Of a stretch of DNA of 64,000 nucleotides, positions 18,387 to 27,464 are shown in pieces. How positions within the stretch are numbered: the first letter of the stretch is position 1; each line of letters starts with the position of its first letter. Origin of the DNA: Prescottella defluvii. GTDB taxonomy: Bacteria; Actinomycetota; Actinomycetes; Mycobacteriales; Mycobacteriaceae. Under the pieces are notes generated by a model. That model worked only from the letters and a program-made list of their open reading frames with translations, was not told the origin of the DNA and ran no database searches. The translations under genes were made by a program, and so were the position numbers. The stretch lies in the NCBI GenBank assembly GCA_029690005.1, contig CP121458.1:744001-808000 (forward strand). Direction: 5' to 3'.

Positions 18387-20127
18387 TCAACCGCCGGGGG
18401 TGAGCTGTCCGGTCACCCGGTACAGTCGCCACATCTCGGGCTCGGTTCCGCCGTCGTTGCGCATCTCGAGGACGAGTGCGCCGACGCCACCCGAGCCGGT
18501 CTCGAACATCGTCGGGTAGCGGCGGTTCACGGCGTCCGCGACACCCCGCTTGGTGTTCGGCACCGCCAGGATGTATTGCACGCCATGCCCGGCGGGGTCG
18601 TTCAGGATCTTCGTGAAGTCGGTGTCCGAGGTGACGACGAATTGCTTCGGGTTCGCCGACGCCGTGACCACCGCGAACCCCTCGACGGTGTCGAGAAGGA
18701 CCGAGCCCTCCGGCAGGTCGAGACTGTCGAGATAGTCGGCGATGCGTCGCTCGGCGCCGAACGTCCGCAGGATCGCGAGTTCGTCGGGGTCCTGTCGACC
18801 CGGCACGATCGCGCTCGCGATCGAGTGCTCGAGGGCCGCGAGACGCGCGTTGCCCATCGCGACGGTCGTGACGGCGGTCGATCCGACGAGCAGGCACACC
18901 GCCAGTGCGACCAGGGGCGATGGTCCGGGGTGCGGGGGATCGTCCGGGTGCCGCTGCGAAACGGCCTGGGCGAGGGGAGATCACCGGCGCCCGGCTCGGT
19001 GCGAGCAGCACCACGAGCACGAACGCGAACGGGATGATCGTGATGTAGAACCGCAGGAACGGGAACGTCGAATCCATCAGGTACAGCAGCGACTGCGTAC
19101 CGAGGACGGCGCCGAAAATCGTGAACGGAACCAGGATCTCGGCGTCACGTCGTCGGAACGCGAGGACAGCCGCGACGATCAGCAGCAGCGGTACCGCCGG
19201 GCCGAGCACCACCATCTCCGTCAGCGAGAACACTGCCCGGTCGACGGCGGTGGTGGTGGCGCCCCCGCCGGACTGTTCGAGGATCGCACTGTTGCCGTAC
19301 ACCGACGAGAACTGTTGGAACGCAGTGCCGGTGATCAGCCAGCTCGTGAACGACCAGGCCGCGAAGGCGGCGAAACCGGGACCGACGACGAGCGCGACGT
19401 CGACGGCGGCGGCCCACCACCGGTCGCCGCGCCCCGACCGCGCGGTGGGGCGGTACCGGACCGCGGTGACCAGTCCGACGAGCGCACCGGCGACGATCAT
19501 CGGGGCGATCGCGTCGTACCGCGTCAGATAGGCCAGCGCCAGTGCGATGCCGGCGGCGATGAGGTCGTGGACGCCGTCGCTGCGCATCCACCGGATGAGC
19601 CGGCGCACCGCCCAGCACACGAAGAACACGAACGGCGCTTCGCTCATGCCGTTGGCGGCGTACATCACGATCATCGGGTTGAGGGCGAACAACGCCGTCA
19701 GCACCACGACCAGGACCGTGGAGCAACCACGGTCGCGCGCGATGCCGCGGATCTGGACGACGGCTCCCGCCATGAACGCGGCCGACATCACCACGGCCGT
19801 CAGGTTCCAGCGCAGCAACTCGGGGAACCAGTGGCCGAGGAAGCCGAGCGGCAGCTGCGCGAACGCGGTCAGTGGGGTGAAGACGAATCCGATCGCCGCG
19901 AGGTGCGGGTCACGGCTCAGCAGCACGCCCGAGACCGCCGCGACGCGCGACAGCGAGTCGGTGAAGATGAACCCCACACCGACGTTCATCCACACGCCCA
20001 CCGCGAGGTAGGCGGCGAACAGCACGCCGTAGAGGGCCCACGGCTTCCGCGCTCCCCCGGTGCGGGTCGCCGGAGGGCGCCCGGCGCCGTCGCTGGGCGC
20101 CGGGCGCAGGGCGGTCGTCGCCGTCAC
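18387..20127 (-). CDS. Polytopic membrane protein, GT39/ArnT-like glycosyltransferase architecture (frame breaks)
   Basis: About 580 residues: some eleven hydrophobic helices from residue 30 to about 380, then a soluble extracytoplasmic C-terminal domain (ERRIADYLDSLDLPEGSVLLDTVEGFAVV ... YRVTGQLTPG). A helix-loop pattern with acidic residues in the first outer loop (FTDSLSR) and a C-terminal periplasmic domain is typical of lipid-phosphate-sugar-using glycosyltransferases. GTG at 20127 overlaps the stop of the BcsB-like gene by four bases, so the two are co-translated. The frame changes twice around 18940-18990. Probably adds sugars to a surface polymer or protein; substrate unknown. Confidence 0.7.
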
Positions 20128-22083
20128 GTGCGGCGCCGGCGCAGCCACACCGTCGTGCCGACCACGATCACCGCGAGAACCGCCGTCCCCGCCACGATCG
20201 CGGCGATCGTCCCGGCCCCGATACCGGAATCGTCCACGGCGTCGGCCTGCGCGGCGATGTCGGTGACGTTCACCCCGATCGCGAACGGCTGGGTGTCACG
20301 CGGGCCGATCAGGACGTCGCCGGTGAGCCGCGTGAACTGCGACGGATCCGCGTCCAGCCGGCCGAGCAGCGCGTCGAGATCGCGAGGCTCCCCGTTGGAC
20401 GTCGCGAGGACGAGGGTGCGGTTGCCCTGCTCGACCACCTGCAGCGCGCCGTACGGCGTCGACCCCGTGACCCCTGCAGCGCCAGCAGCGCCGGGTCGGC
20501 CGAGGCCAGCGGCTGGCGGACCGACTGCGGCAGGTTGCCGTCGGCCGCGACGAGGATCGCCGGCAACGTGCCGGTCGCGGCCTCGGTCAGCGGGCGCACC
20601 CGCGGCTGGAGCGGGAGGTAGCTGATGCGCTGCATCTGGACCAGCAGCTGGTTGGCGCGGCGCAGGTCGCCGAGGGCGTTGTCGCCCAGGCCGACGTCGA
20701 CGGTGGGCAGCAGGGTCTGCGGGAGCGACGCGAAGCCGCCGGGCAGCGGCGGAGCCGCGAGCTTCGACGAGACGGTGCTGCGCGGATCGACGGTGAGCGA
20801 CGACGCGTTGCTCGTGCCGCACTGGAAGTCGCCGGTGATGTCGAGCGCCACCGTCAGCGTCATGAACCGGGACAGCAGGTTGTTCGGCACGCTCACCTGG
20901 ACGTCGAACTTCCCGGACGGGTCGAGCGGAGCGCTCGCCAGCTGCGTCCCGCCGAGGCCGACCGTGAGGATCCCGCTGCGTGACTGCGGCAGTGGGACGT
21001 AGGTGCCGAACAGGTGTGCCGAGAGGTCCCGGATCGGCCGTCCGAGCTGGGTCTGGTTGACCTCGATCGGCACCTCGATGTGGTTCAGTCCGGACGCCGT
21101 CAGGGATCCGATCTTCAGCTGTTCGAGCGTGACCACGTCCTGCGCCACCTCGGGGACCCGGACGTCCGGCGCCGCGATCGCGCGGCTCGCGGCCGCGTAC
21201 CCGTCGAGATTGGCGACGAACAGGTCCACCTGCGACGACAGCGCGGTCTCGTTGCCGGTGATCCGGAGGACCGGGGCACCGGCAGGTGTGCCCTGCAGGC
21301 CGATCCCGGCCGCGGCCCCGCCGCCGACGACGATGCTGCGTTCGAACGGGGCGGGCGTCACGTCCGGCACGGCGCCACCAGCGGGGAGTTCGGCCACGTC
21401 GACGCGGGTCGGCTGGCTGCCGTAGTGGTTGACGACGGCCGTGCTCAGCGTGAGTGCGGCGTTCTGGTCGGCCTGCGACGACGCGTCGGCAACGTAGATC
21501 GTCAGCTTGCGGAGGATGGGCGGCAGGAACTCCGCCGGGACGTCGGCTGCTTTTCGACACCGTCGTAGGTCACCGCGGCATCGCGCAGCGTCAGCGGCGC
21601 GAACTGGCTGCGGTCGTAGCAGCGGTCGTCGATGGGGATGTAGTGGCTCGTGATCGTGAGGGTGACCGAACGGTCGGCCACGGTCAGGCTGTCGAGCGGC
21701 ACCGACAGCGGGATGCCGGCCTCGTCGGCGGCAGGTAGGTCGACGCGCTGCACCACCCGGCCGTCGGAGCGGACCTCGAGCCAGCCCTGTCGGAAGTCCG
21801 TTGGGGTGCTGAGAGTTCCGGTGAGCCGCCGGGCCTGCAGGCCGTCGGGGACCGGAAGAGTGACGGTCACGGGCGCCGAATCCGACGGGAACCGGATGTC
21901 GGCGGGGCGCCCCAGCTCGGCAAACGGAACGGACTGTCCGGTAACGACGGTCGCGTCGGTCGAGTCCTGCGCCGACGCCGTGCCCATTCCCGGGAGGAGG
22001 ACGGTGATCGCCGCGAGCGTGCCGGTGACGAGCGCCGCGAGTGTGCGACGCGGTGCGCGGCGGTGCGCCCCGGTTCTTGCCAT
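20124..22083 (-). CDS. BcsB-like exported polysaccharide-synthase accessory protein (two frame breaks)
   Basis: About 653 residues: signal peptide (LAALVTGTLAAITVLLPGMGTASA), a large extracellular region with jelly-roll-type strands resembling the cellulose synthase regulatory subunit BcsB (VTLTITSHYIPIDDRCYDRSQFAPLTL; SIVVGG; FDVQVSVPNNLLSRFMTLTVALDITGDFQC), and one C-terminal helix (IAAIVAGTAVLAVIVVG) ending in RRRR, which anchors it. The frame changes near 21551 (an AAAA run on the coding strand) and near 20470. BcsB binds and guides the nascent glucan next to the GT2 synthase; the GT2 gene of this locus is divergent, 2 kb away. Likely partner of that synthase. Confidence 0.75.
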
Positions 22084-22473
22084 GAGTTCTCCCCAGATCG
22101 GTCCGTCGTTGTGCTTGCCGGCATCCGGTCGAGCGAATCGACGACGGTCGGCTGAACGAAGGAAGGCCACCCGAAACCCTGAAACTCTTTGTGCGCCGCT
22201 GTGGTCCGACGGACCGGCGATAGTGCGCACCTTCGTTCGCGTCACATCTAACCATGTAGTCCAAACAAACGACTGGTCAAACTGAAAGTCCCATCGATGT
22301 CATTCGGAGAGGTTGGTCACGAAGCGACACCCGTCACCACGGGTAACACTTTGATCGCGCGGGCGATGAGTCAGTATGGAATAGACAACGAGCCGGTACG
22401 GACCGCGGCACTCGCCGATTGCGAAATCGTCACGACAGCACATCTGTTCGAGTACGCGGGGAGGACATCGACA
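22084..22473. promoter_or_regulatory. Divergent promoter region of the polysaccharide locus
   Basis: This 390-base gap separates the divergent BcsB-like and exosortase-like genes and must hold both promoters. It is less GC-rich around 22230-22300 (AACCATGTAGTCCAAACAAACG) than its surroundings. I see no strong palindrome and no convincing small gene. GGGGAGGA precedes the ATG at 22474. Confidence 0.4.
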
Positions 22474-24045
22474 ATGACGCATGCCATGTCCGGCGTCGGC
22501 ACGTCCGCGCCCGACGACGTCACTGCCGCCTCCGCCCACCCCGCGCTGCCCCCGCCGGACGCTCGTGGGAAGCGTTCGGTGACAGCGTCGTTCACGAGCG
22601 CATCGATCCTCGTGCGGTGGCTGGTCATCGCCGGCTGCTCGCTGGCCGCCTTCTGGCCGTCGGTGATCCGCACCGTGGACGACCTGCGCGGCGGTGACCT
22701 GCTCGGGTACATCTTCGTGATGCCGTTCCTCGCCGCGGTCGCGGCCATCGGCATCGCCCGCCGGCGTGCCGACGAGCTTCCCATCCACGATCGTCAGATC
22801 GACGCCCTCGTCGGCGGGATCGCGTTGATCGTCTCGGTCGCGGTCAAGTGGCTGCTGCTCCCCCGGTACGAGGAGCAGTTCAGCCTCCTGCGGATCGACA
22901 TGCTGTCGTGGTTGCTGTTCGTCGTCGGTGCTGCCGTGCTGCTGTTCGGGCTCCGGCCCGTGGGCCGGTTCTGGCCGGTGTGGCTGATGCTCCTGCTCAT
23001 CGCGCCGCTCCCCTACCGTATGGCGGTGGTGGCGCTGGGAGGACAGTCGCCGCACGTGAGCGTCGTTCTGACGCTCCTCGCGGCGGCGGCCACCGGCATC
23101 GCGGTCGGCCGGACCCGGCGCCGCGGCGTCGTCGGTGCGGTGGCGACGGTCGTCGTCGGTCTCGCGGTCCTCGCGCTCGTCTTGATCCTGTTCCCGGACG
23201 CCCCGCGGTGGGTGGTGCAGCTCGCCCCCGCGGCGGTCGCGGCCGTGACCGTCGGAATCGGGATGTACCTGCAGCACGGCTACTACTTCACCGACCGCCG
23301 CGCGGCGTACTCGGTCGCGCCGCAGCGCCCCACCGCGGTGCGCACGGGCCTGGTCCGCTCCGGGTTGGTCGTCGTCGCGGTCGCCTTCGTCCTCTCGCTC
23401 GTTCCGCTGCCCGACCCGCCGTCGACCGTCGTCGTCGCCGGCCCGCCCCACGCGCGGGCGCAGTTGGTCGTGCCGGACGGGTGGACACAGGAGAACGTCG
23501 AGGAATTCGATTGGGCCGACCGGTTCTTCGGCCGCGGCGCGACCCTGACCCGGCAGACGATCGTCGCGGACGAGGGGAACCCCGACTGGGACTCGAAATC
23601 GCGGCCCCGCCGCGTCGTGATCGACACGCTCGACACCCATCGCCCCGCGACCCTCACCGTCTACCCGACGGACACGCTCTACCGCCTCGCGGACGCCCGC
23701 CGCAGCCCCACCGTCCCCGTCGACCTCGGGCACGGCGTGCAGGGCGAGTTGTCGACGATCGTCGACGAGCAGGCGCTGCTCACGTGGAGCCTGCTGTCGT
23801 TCACGTGGACGCGCGATGACGTGAGCCAGCGGGTCAACCTCATCACCGTCGACGACCACCGCCCCGACGCGATCTTCCCGCACCCCACACCGTCGATGGC
23901 CTCCGACGTCACCAACACGCTCAACGTCCTGATCCGCGGCAACGCGGTCACCGTCGACGACAGCTCGGAGTACAAGGACCGCGACATGCTCACGGTCGTG
24001 GGATCCGAACTCGTGGACACGCAGTGGAAGGCGGCCGAGGCATGA
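22474..24045 (+). CDS. Polytopic membrane protein with exosortase-like N half and extracellular C-terminal domain
   Basis: 523 residues from the ATG at 22474, which has GGGGAGG upstream. About eight to ten helices occupy residues 45-310. The segment LLSWLLFVVGAAVLLFGLRPVGRFWPVWLMLLLIAPLP closely resembles the conserved core of exosortase/archaeosortase proteins, but the catalytic cysteine block (ACSGI-like) that should follow is absent. Residues 330-523 form a soluble domain (VVPDGWTQENVEEFDWADRFFG ... QRVNLITVDDHRPD) like the EpsI-type partner of some exosortases. The stop overlaps the GT2 start by four bases. Probably an assembly or export component for the GT2 product; enzymatic activity doubtful. 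Confidence 0.6.
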   Translation: MTHAMSGVGTSAPDDVTAASAHPALPPPDARGKRSVTASFTSASILVRWLVIAGCSLAAFWPSVIRTVDDLRGGDLLGYIFVMPFLAAVAAIGIARRRADELPIHDRQIDALVGGIALIVSVAVKWLLLPRYEEQFSLLRIDMLSWLLFVVGAAVLLFGLRPVGRFWPVWLMLLLIAPLPYRMAVVALGGQSPHVSVVLTLLAAAATGIAVGRTRRRGVVGAVATVVVGLAVLALVLILFPDAPRWVVQLAPAAVAAVTVGIGMYLQHGYYFTDRRAAYSVAPQRPTAVRTGLVRSGLVVVAVAFVLSLVPLPDPPSTVVVAGPPHARAQLVVPDGWTQENVEEFDWADRFFGRGATLTRQTIVADEGNPDWDSKSRPRRVVIDTLDTHRPATLTVYPTDTLYRLADARRSPTVPVDLGHGVQGELSTIVDEQALLTWSLLSFTWTRDDVSQRVNLITVDDHRPDAIFPHPTPSMASDVTNTLNVLIRGNAVTVDDSSEYKDRDMLTVVGSELVDTQWKAAEA

Positions 24046-25526
24046 CCACCGACCGAACCGTGACCGTCACGGACGAGTTCAAGGCCGCCGCCCTGCACGA
24101 CGCCGTCGACGGTCTGCGCGAGCGGCACCCACTCGCGTCGGCCGCCGTCGCATTCGTGCCGTGGCAGCGCAATCTCGCCCTCGTGCTGGCGCTGGTCGTC
24201 GTGGGGTGCGCGGTCTTCTTCCCGATCGGCACCTTCACCGTGCTCATCGCGGTATGCACGCTCGCCTACGTCGCGACCATGATCGACCGGCTGATCATCT
24301 TCGCCCGCGGGCTCGACCGGGACGCCATCGTGACCGTCTCGGACGAGGACGCGAGGGCGATCCCCGACGACGAGTTGCCCGCATACACGATCCTCGTGCC
24401 CGCCTATGACGAGACCGAGGTGATCTACGACCTCGTCGCGGGCATGACCGCGCTCGAGTACCCGCGCGAGAAGCTGCAGGTGCTGCTGCTGCTCGAGGAG
24501 GACGATCACCGGACCGTCGCGGCCGCGCAGGACGCGATCTCCGTTCCGGGCGGCGAGATCGTGACGGTGGTCCTGGTGCCGGAGGCACAACCGCGCACCA
24601 AGCCCAAGGCGTGCAACTACGGTCTGCACTTCGCGACCGGTGAGATCGTCACGATCTACGACGCCGAGGACAAGCCGGATCCGCTGCAGTTGCGCCGCGT
24701 AGTCGCCGCGTTCGCCCGGCAGCCCGACGACGTCGCGTGCGTGCAGGCCAAGCTCGCGTACGACAACGGCCGCCAGAACCTGCTCACCGGCTGGTTCACC
24801 GCCGAGTACGCGGTGTGGTTCAACTTCCTGCTTCCCGGACTGATGAAGACGCACTCGCCGATCCCGTTGGGCGGCACGTCGAATCACCTGCAGCGGTGGG
24901 TGCTCGACGAGATCGGCGCGTGGGATCCGCACAACGTCACCGAGGACGCCGACCTCGGTGTGCGGATCGCCGCGTCGGGTTATTCGACGGCCGTGTTGGA
25001 CTCGACGACCATCGAGGAGGCCAACAGCGACCCGATCAACTGGATTCGGCAGCGATCCCGTTGGTACAAGGGCTATCTGCAGTCGTGGCTGGTGCACACC
25101 CGAAGGCCGCTCGAGGCGTGGCGCTCGCTCGGTCCACTCAGCTTCGTCCGGTTCACGCTGCTGCTCGCGGGCACACCGATCATCGCGTGTCTCAACCTGG
25201 TGTTCTGGTTCATCACGTTCACGTGGCTGCTGGGGCAGCCGCTGATCGTCGCCGACGTGTTCCCGCCGTACATCTACTACGGCGCGCTGGTCTCCCTCGT
25301 GTTCGGCAACGCGGCCGCGATCTACATGAACATCGTCGGCTGCCGCGAGAGCGGCAACTCGCACCTGCTGCTCGCGTGCGTCACCGTGCCGATCTACTGG
25401 CTGATGATGAGCATCGCCGCCGCCAAGGGCTGTTGGCAGCTGCTGCGCAATCCGTCCTACTGGGAGAAGACTTTCCACGGGCTGGGGACATCCGACGCGG
25501 CCGCCGAGCCGGCCACCGGCACCTGA
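24042..25526 (+). CDS. Family 2 processive glycosyltransferase (cellulose/hyaluronan synthase type)
   Basis: 494 residues. GT2 motifs are complete: substrate Asp region YDAEDKPDP (Asp208/Asp210), acceptor-site TEDADLG (Asp302) and QRSRW (Gln337-Trp341), the set that marks processive beta-glycan synthases. One or two helices precede the catalytic domain and four follow (LLLAGTPIIACLNLVFWF; FPPYIYYGALVSLVFG; LLLACVTVPIYWLMM), forming the translocation channel. There is no C-terminal PilZ domain, so direct cyclic-di-GMP control is not expected. Coupled to the exosortase-like gene by a four-base overlap. Makes and exports an unknown polysaccharide, possibly with the divergent BcsB-like protein. 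Confidence 0.85.
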   Translation: MTTDRTVTVTDEFKAAALHDAVDGLRERHPLASAAVAFVPWQRNLALVLALVVVGCAVFFPIGTFTVLIAVCTLAYVATMIDRLIIFARGLDRDAIVTVSDEDARAIPDDELPAYTILVPAYDETEVIYDLVAGMTALEYPREKLQVLLLLEEDDHRTVAAAQDAISVPGGEIVTVVLVPEAQPRTKPKACNYGLHFATGEIVTIYDAEDKPDPLQLRRVVAAFARQPDDVACVQAKLAYDNGRQNLLTGWFTAEYAVWFNFLLPGLMKTHSPIPLGGTSNHLQRWVLDEIGAWDPHNVTEDADLGVRIAASGYSTAVLDSTTIEEANSDPINWIRQRSRWYKGYLQSWLVHTRRPLEAWRSLGPLSFVRFTLLLAGTPIIACLNLVFWFITFTWLLGQPLIVADVFPPYIYYGALVSLVFGNAAAIYMNIVGCRESGNSHLLLACVTVPIYWLMMSIAAAKGCWQLLRNPSYWEKTFHGLGTSDAAAEPATGT

Positions 25527-25540
25527 GGCGAGCCCGCGAG

Positions 25541-26020
25541 TCAGCGTCCCGCGGCGCGTTCGCCGGTCAGTGTCATCACCGTGCTGGTGGCCGTCGCCAC
25601 CGGTTTGCCGTCGGCTCGGGTGATCTCGCAGTGGTAGTGGCTGAGTGTGCGGCCCGCGTGCGTGACGCGCGCCGACGCCGTGAGCACGTCCGCCCACACC
25701 GGGCGCAGGAACGTCGTCCTCAGATCGATGCTCGTGAAGGACTGTCCGGGTTCGACGACGGTCGAGTGCGCCGTGCCGATCGCGGCATCGGCGAGTTCGC
25801 ACAGCAGCCCGCCGTGCACCGTGCCCTGCTGGTTGCCGTGCAGTGCGGGATCGGTGCGGATGCGCACCGTAGCGGTACCCGACCCGACGTCGACGACGGC
25901 GATGTGCAGCAGCTGCGAGATCGCCGTCGGATAGCGCATGTGGGTGCTGTCGGAGTCGCTGAGCGTCCCGGCCACGTGACGTTCGAGGTACTCGAGCACG
26001 GGCAACGTCGTCTCGGTCAT
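25541..26020 (-). CDS. PaaI-type hotdog-fold acyl-CoA thioesterase
   Basis: 159 residues from the ATG at 26020. The hotdog-fold thioesterase signature is clear: GNQQGTVHGGLLCELADAAIGTA, followed by FTSIDLRTTFLRPV and a last strand pair (TLSHYHCEITRADGKPVATATSTVMTL). Hydrolyses acyl-CoA or aryl-CoA thioesters; the exact substrate is not predictable. It is divergent from the MocR regulator at 26118 with a 97-base gap, so that regulator may control it. Convergent with the GT2 gene. Confidence 0.82.
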   Translation of the reverse strand: MTETTLPVLEYLERHVAGTLSDSDSTHMRYPTAISQLLHIAVVDVGSGTATVRIRTDPALHGNQQGTVHGGLLCELADAAIGTAHSTVVEPGQSFTSIDLRTTFLRPVWADVLTASARVTHAGRTLSHYHCEITRADGKPVATATSTVMTLTGERAAGR

Positions 26021-26082
26021 CGCGGTCCCTGTCCGTCGTTCGTCCTGGTGAAAGCTGTACGCGGACGGTAGCGTCGCGGAAT

Positions 26083-26113
26083 ATGACAATCCAGAAATTG
26101 TCCTGGATACGAT
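26083..26113 (+). promoter_or_regulatory. Putative promoter and inverted repeat between thioesterase and MocR genes
   Basis: ATGACA (26083-26088) and TACGAT (26108-26113) are spaced 19 bases; TACGAT fits the actinobacterial TANNNT -10, placing the start point at or next to the GTG at 26118 (leaderless). Overlapping it is GACAAT-N6-ATTGTC (26085-26102), a six-base inverted repeat that could be the autoregulatory operator. Confidence 0.4.
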
Positions 26114-26117
26114 TTCG

Positions 26118-27453
26118 GTGACCGCCCCGGTCTACCGGCGCCTCGCCGAGTCGATTGCCGCCCGGATCCGAGCCGGTGATCTGCCGCCCGGCACACGCCT
26201 GCCCACGCACCGGGCCTTCGCCCGCCGGCACGGCGTCGCGCTGGCCACCGCGACCCGGGTGTACGCCGAGCTGGCGTCCCTCGGCCTGGTCGTCGGGGAG
26301 CCTGGGCGTGGCACGTTCGTCCGGGACCTACCGGTGCCGTCGGGTGCGGGTGTCGCCCGGATACCCCGTTCCGTCCTGGCCGCGGACCTGTCGTTCAACC
26401 AGCCACTCGCGGGCGGGCAGGTCGATCTGCTGCGGCGCTCGCTGCGGGATCTGTCGAGGTCGGGGAACCTGGAATCGCTGCTCTACCAACAGCCTCCGGG
26501 CGGCCGCCGACACGAGCGCGCGGTGGTGGCCGACCATCTCGCGCGCCGAGGAATCGTGGCGGAACCCGAACGGGTCGTCCTCGTGGGCGGCGCGCAGCAG
26601 GGACTCGACGTCGTGCTCGGTGCCGTCACCGCACCGGGGGACGTCGTGGCCGTCGACGCCCTCACGTATCCGGGGCTGCGGATGCTCGCCCGCGAACATT
26701 CGGTGGAGCTGGCACCGATACCGGCCGACGCCGCCGGACCGGACCTGGACGCGCTCGAAAACCTCTGTCGGGCACGACCGATCCGTGCGGTGTACGCGAT
26801 GCCGACGATGCACAACCCGCTCGGGTGGGTGCTCGACGCGGCCGCACGGGAGCGGTTGGCGTCCATCGCGCGCGCCCACGACTGCGTGATCGTCGAGGAC
26901 GGCACGTACGCGTTCCTCGCCGCCGATGCGCCGCCACCGATCACCGCGCTCGCCCCGGAGCGCTCGTACTACGTCTCCGGCCTGTCCAAGAGCGTGGCGA
27001 CCGGCCTGCGGTTCGGCTACGTCGTCACGCCGCCGGGTCGCACCGACCGGGTGGTCGAGTGCCTGCGGGCGTCGTCGTGGGGCATGCCCGGCGTTATGAC
27101 CGCACTGGCCACCGAATGGATCCGCGACGGTGTCGTAGACCGGCTCGAAGACGGAGCGGCGCCTGGATGCGACTGCCCGACAGTCGATTGCACGCGCCGC
27201 GTTCGCGGACCTGGACACGCTCGCGCACCCGTCGTCGTACTTCGTCTGGATCCGACTCGATCCGGAACTGCGCATGGGACGGGTCGCGAGCGCGCTCGCC
27301 GAGAACGGCATCCTGGTGTCGACCGCCGACGCGTTCGCGACCACGCGACACGTACCGCACGCGATCCGAGTCGCACTGGGCACGCCGGACATCGGCGAAC
27401 TCGGCGCCGTCCTCGACTCGGTCGCGCACACGATCGCCACGCTGCCGACCTGA
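26118..27453 (+). CDS. MocR-type regulator: GntR DNA-binding domain fused to a class I aminotransferase-like domain (frame break)
   Basis: About 445 residues. Residues 1-70 are a GntR winged helix (YRRLAESIAARIRAGDLPPGTRLPTHRAFARRHGV; RVYAELASLGLVVGEPGRGTFV). The rest is a PLP aminotransferase fold with TMHNPLG, VIVEDGTYAFL and the PLP lysine motif SGLSKSVATGLRFGYV. MocR proteins sense PLP or amino compounds and usually regulate a divergent gene, here the thioesterase. The frame changes near 27162; the C terminus (QSIARAAFADLDTLAHPSSYFVWIRL ... DSVAHTIATLPT) continues in another frame to the TGA at 27451. GTG start, probably leaderless. Confidence 0.82.
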
Positions 27454-27464
27454 CCGCCGGGCGG

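Noticed and set aside
22300-23883. Minus-strand open frame across the divergent region and exosortase-like gene
   Set aside because: Asp/Arg/His-rich translation without motifs; opposite strand encodes a membrane protein with a good ribosome site.
24042-25526. Cyclic-di-GMP-controlled cellulose synthase (BcsA)
   Set aside because: The protein ends without a PilZ domain or RxxxR motif, so it is called only a processive GT2.
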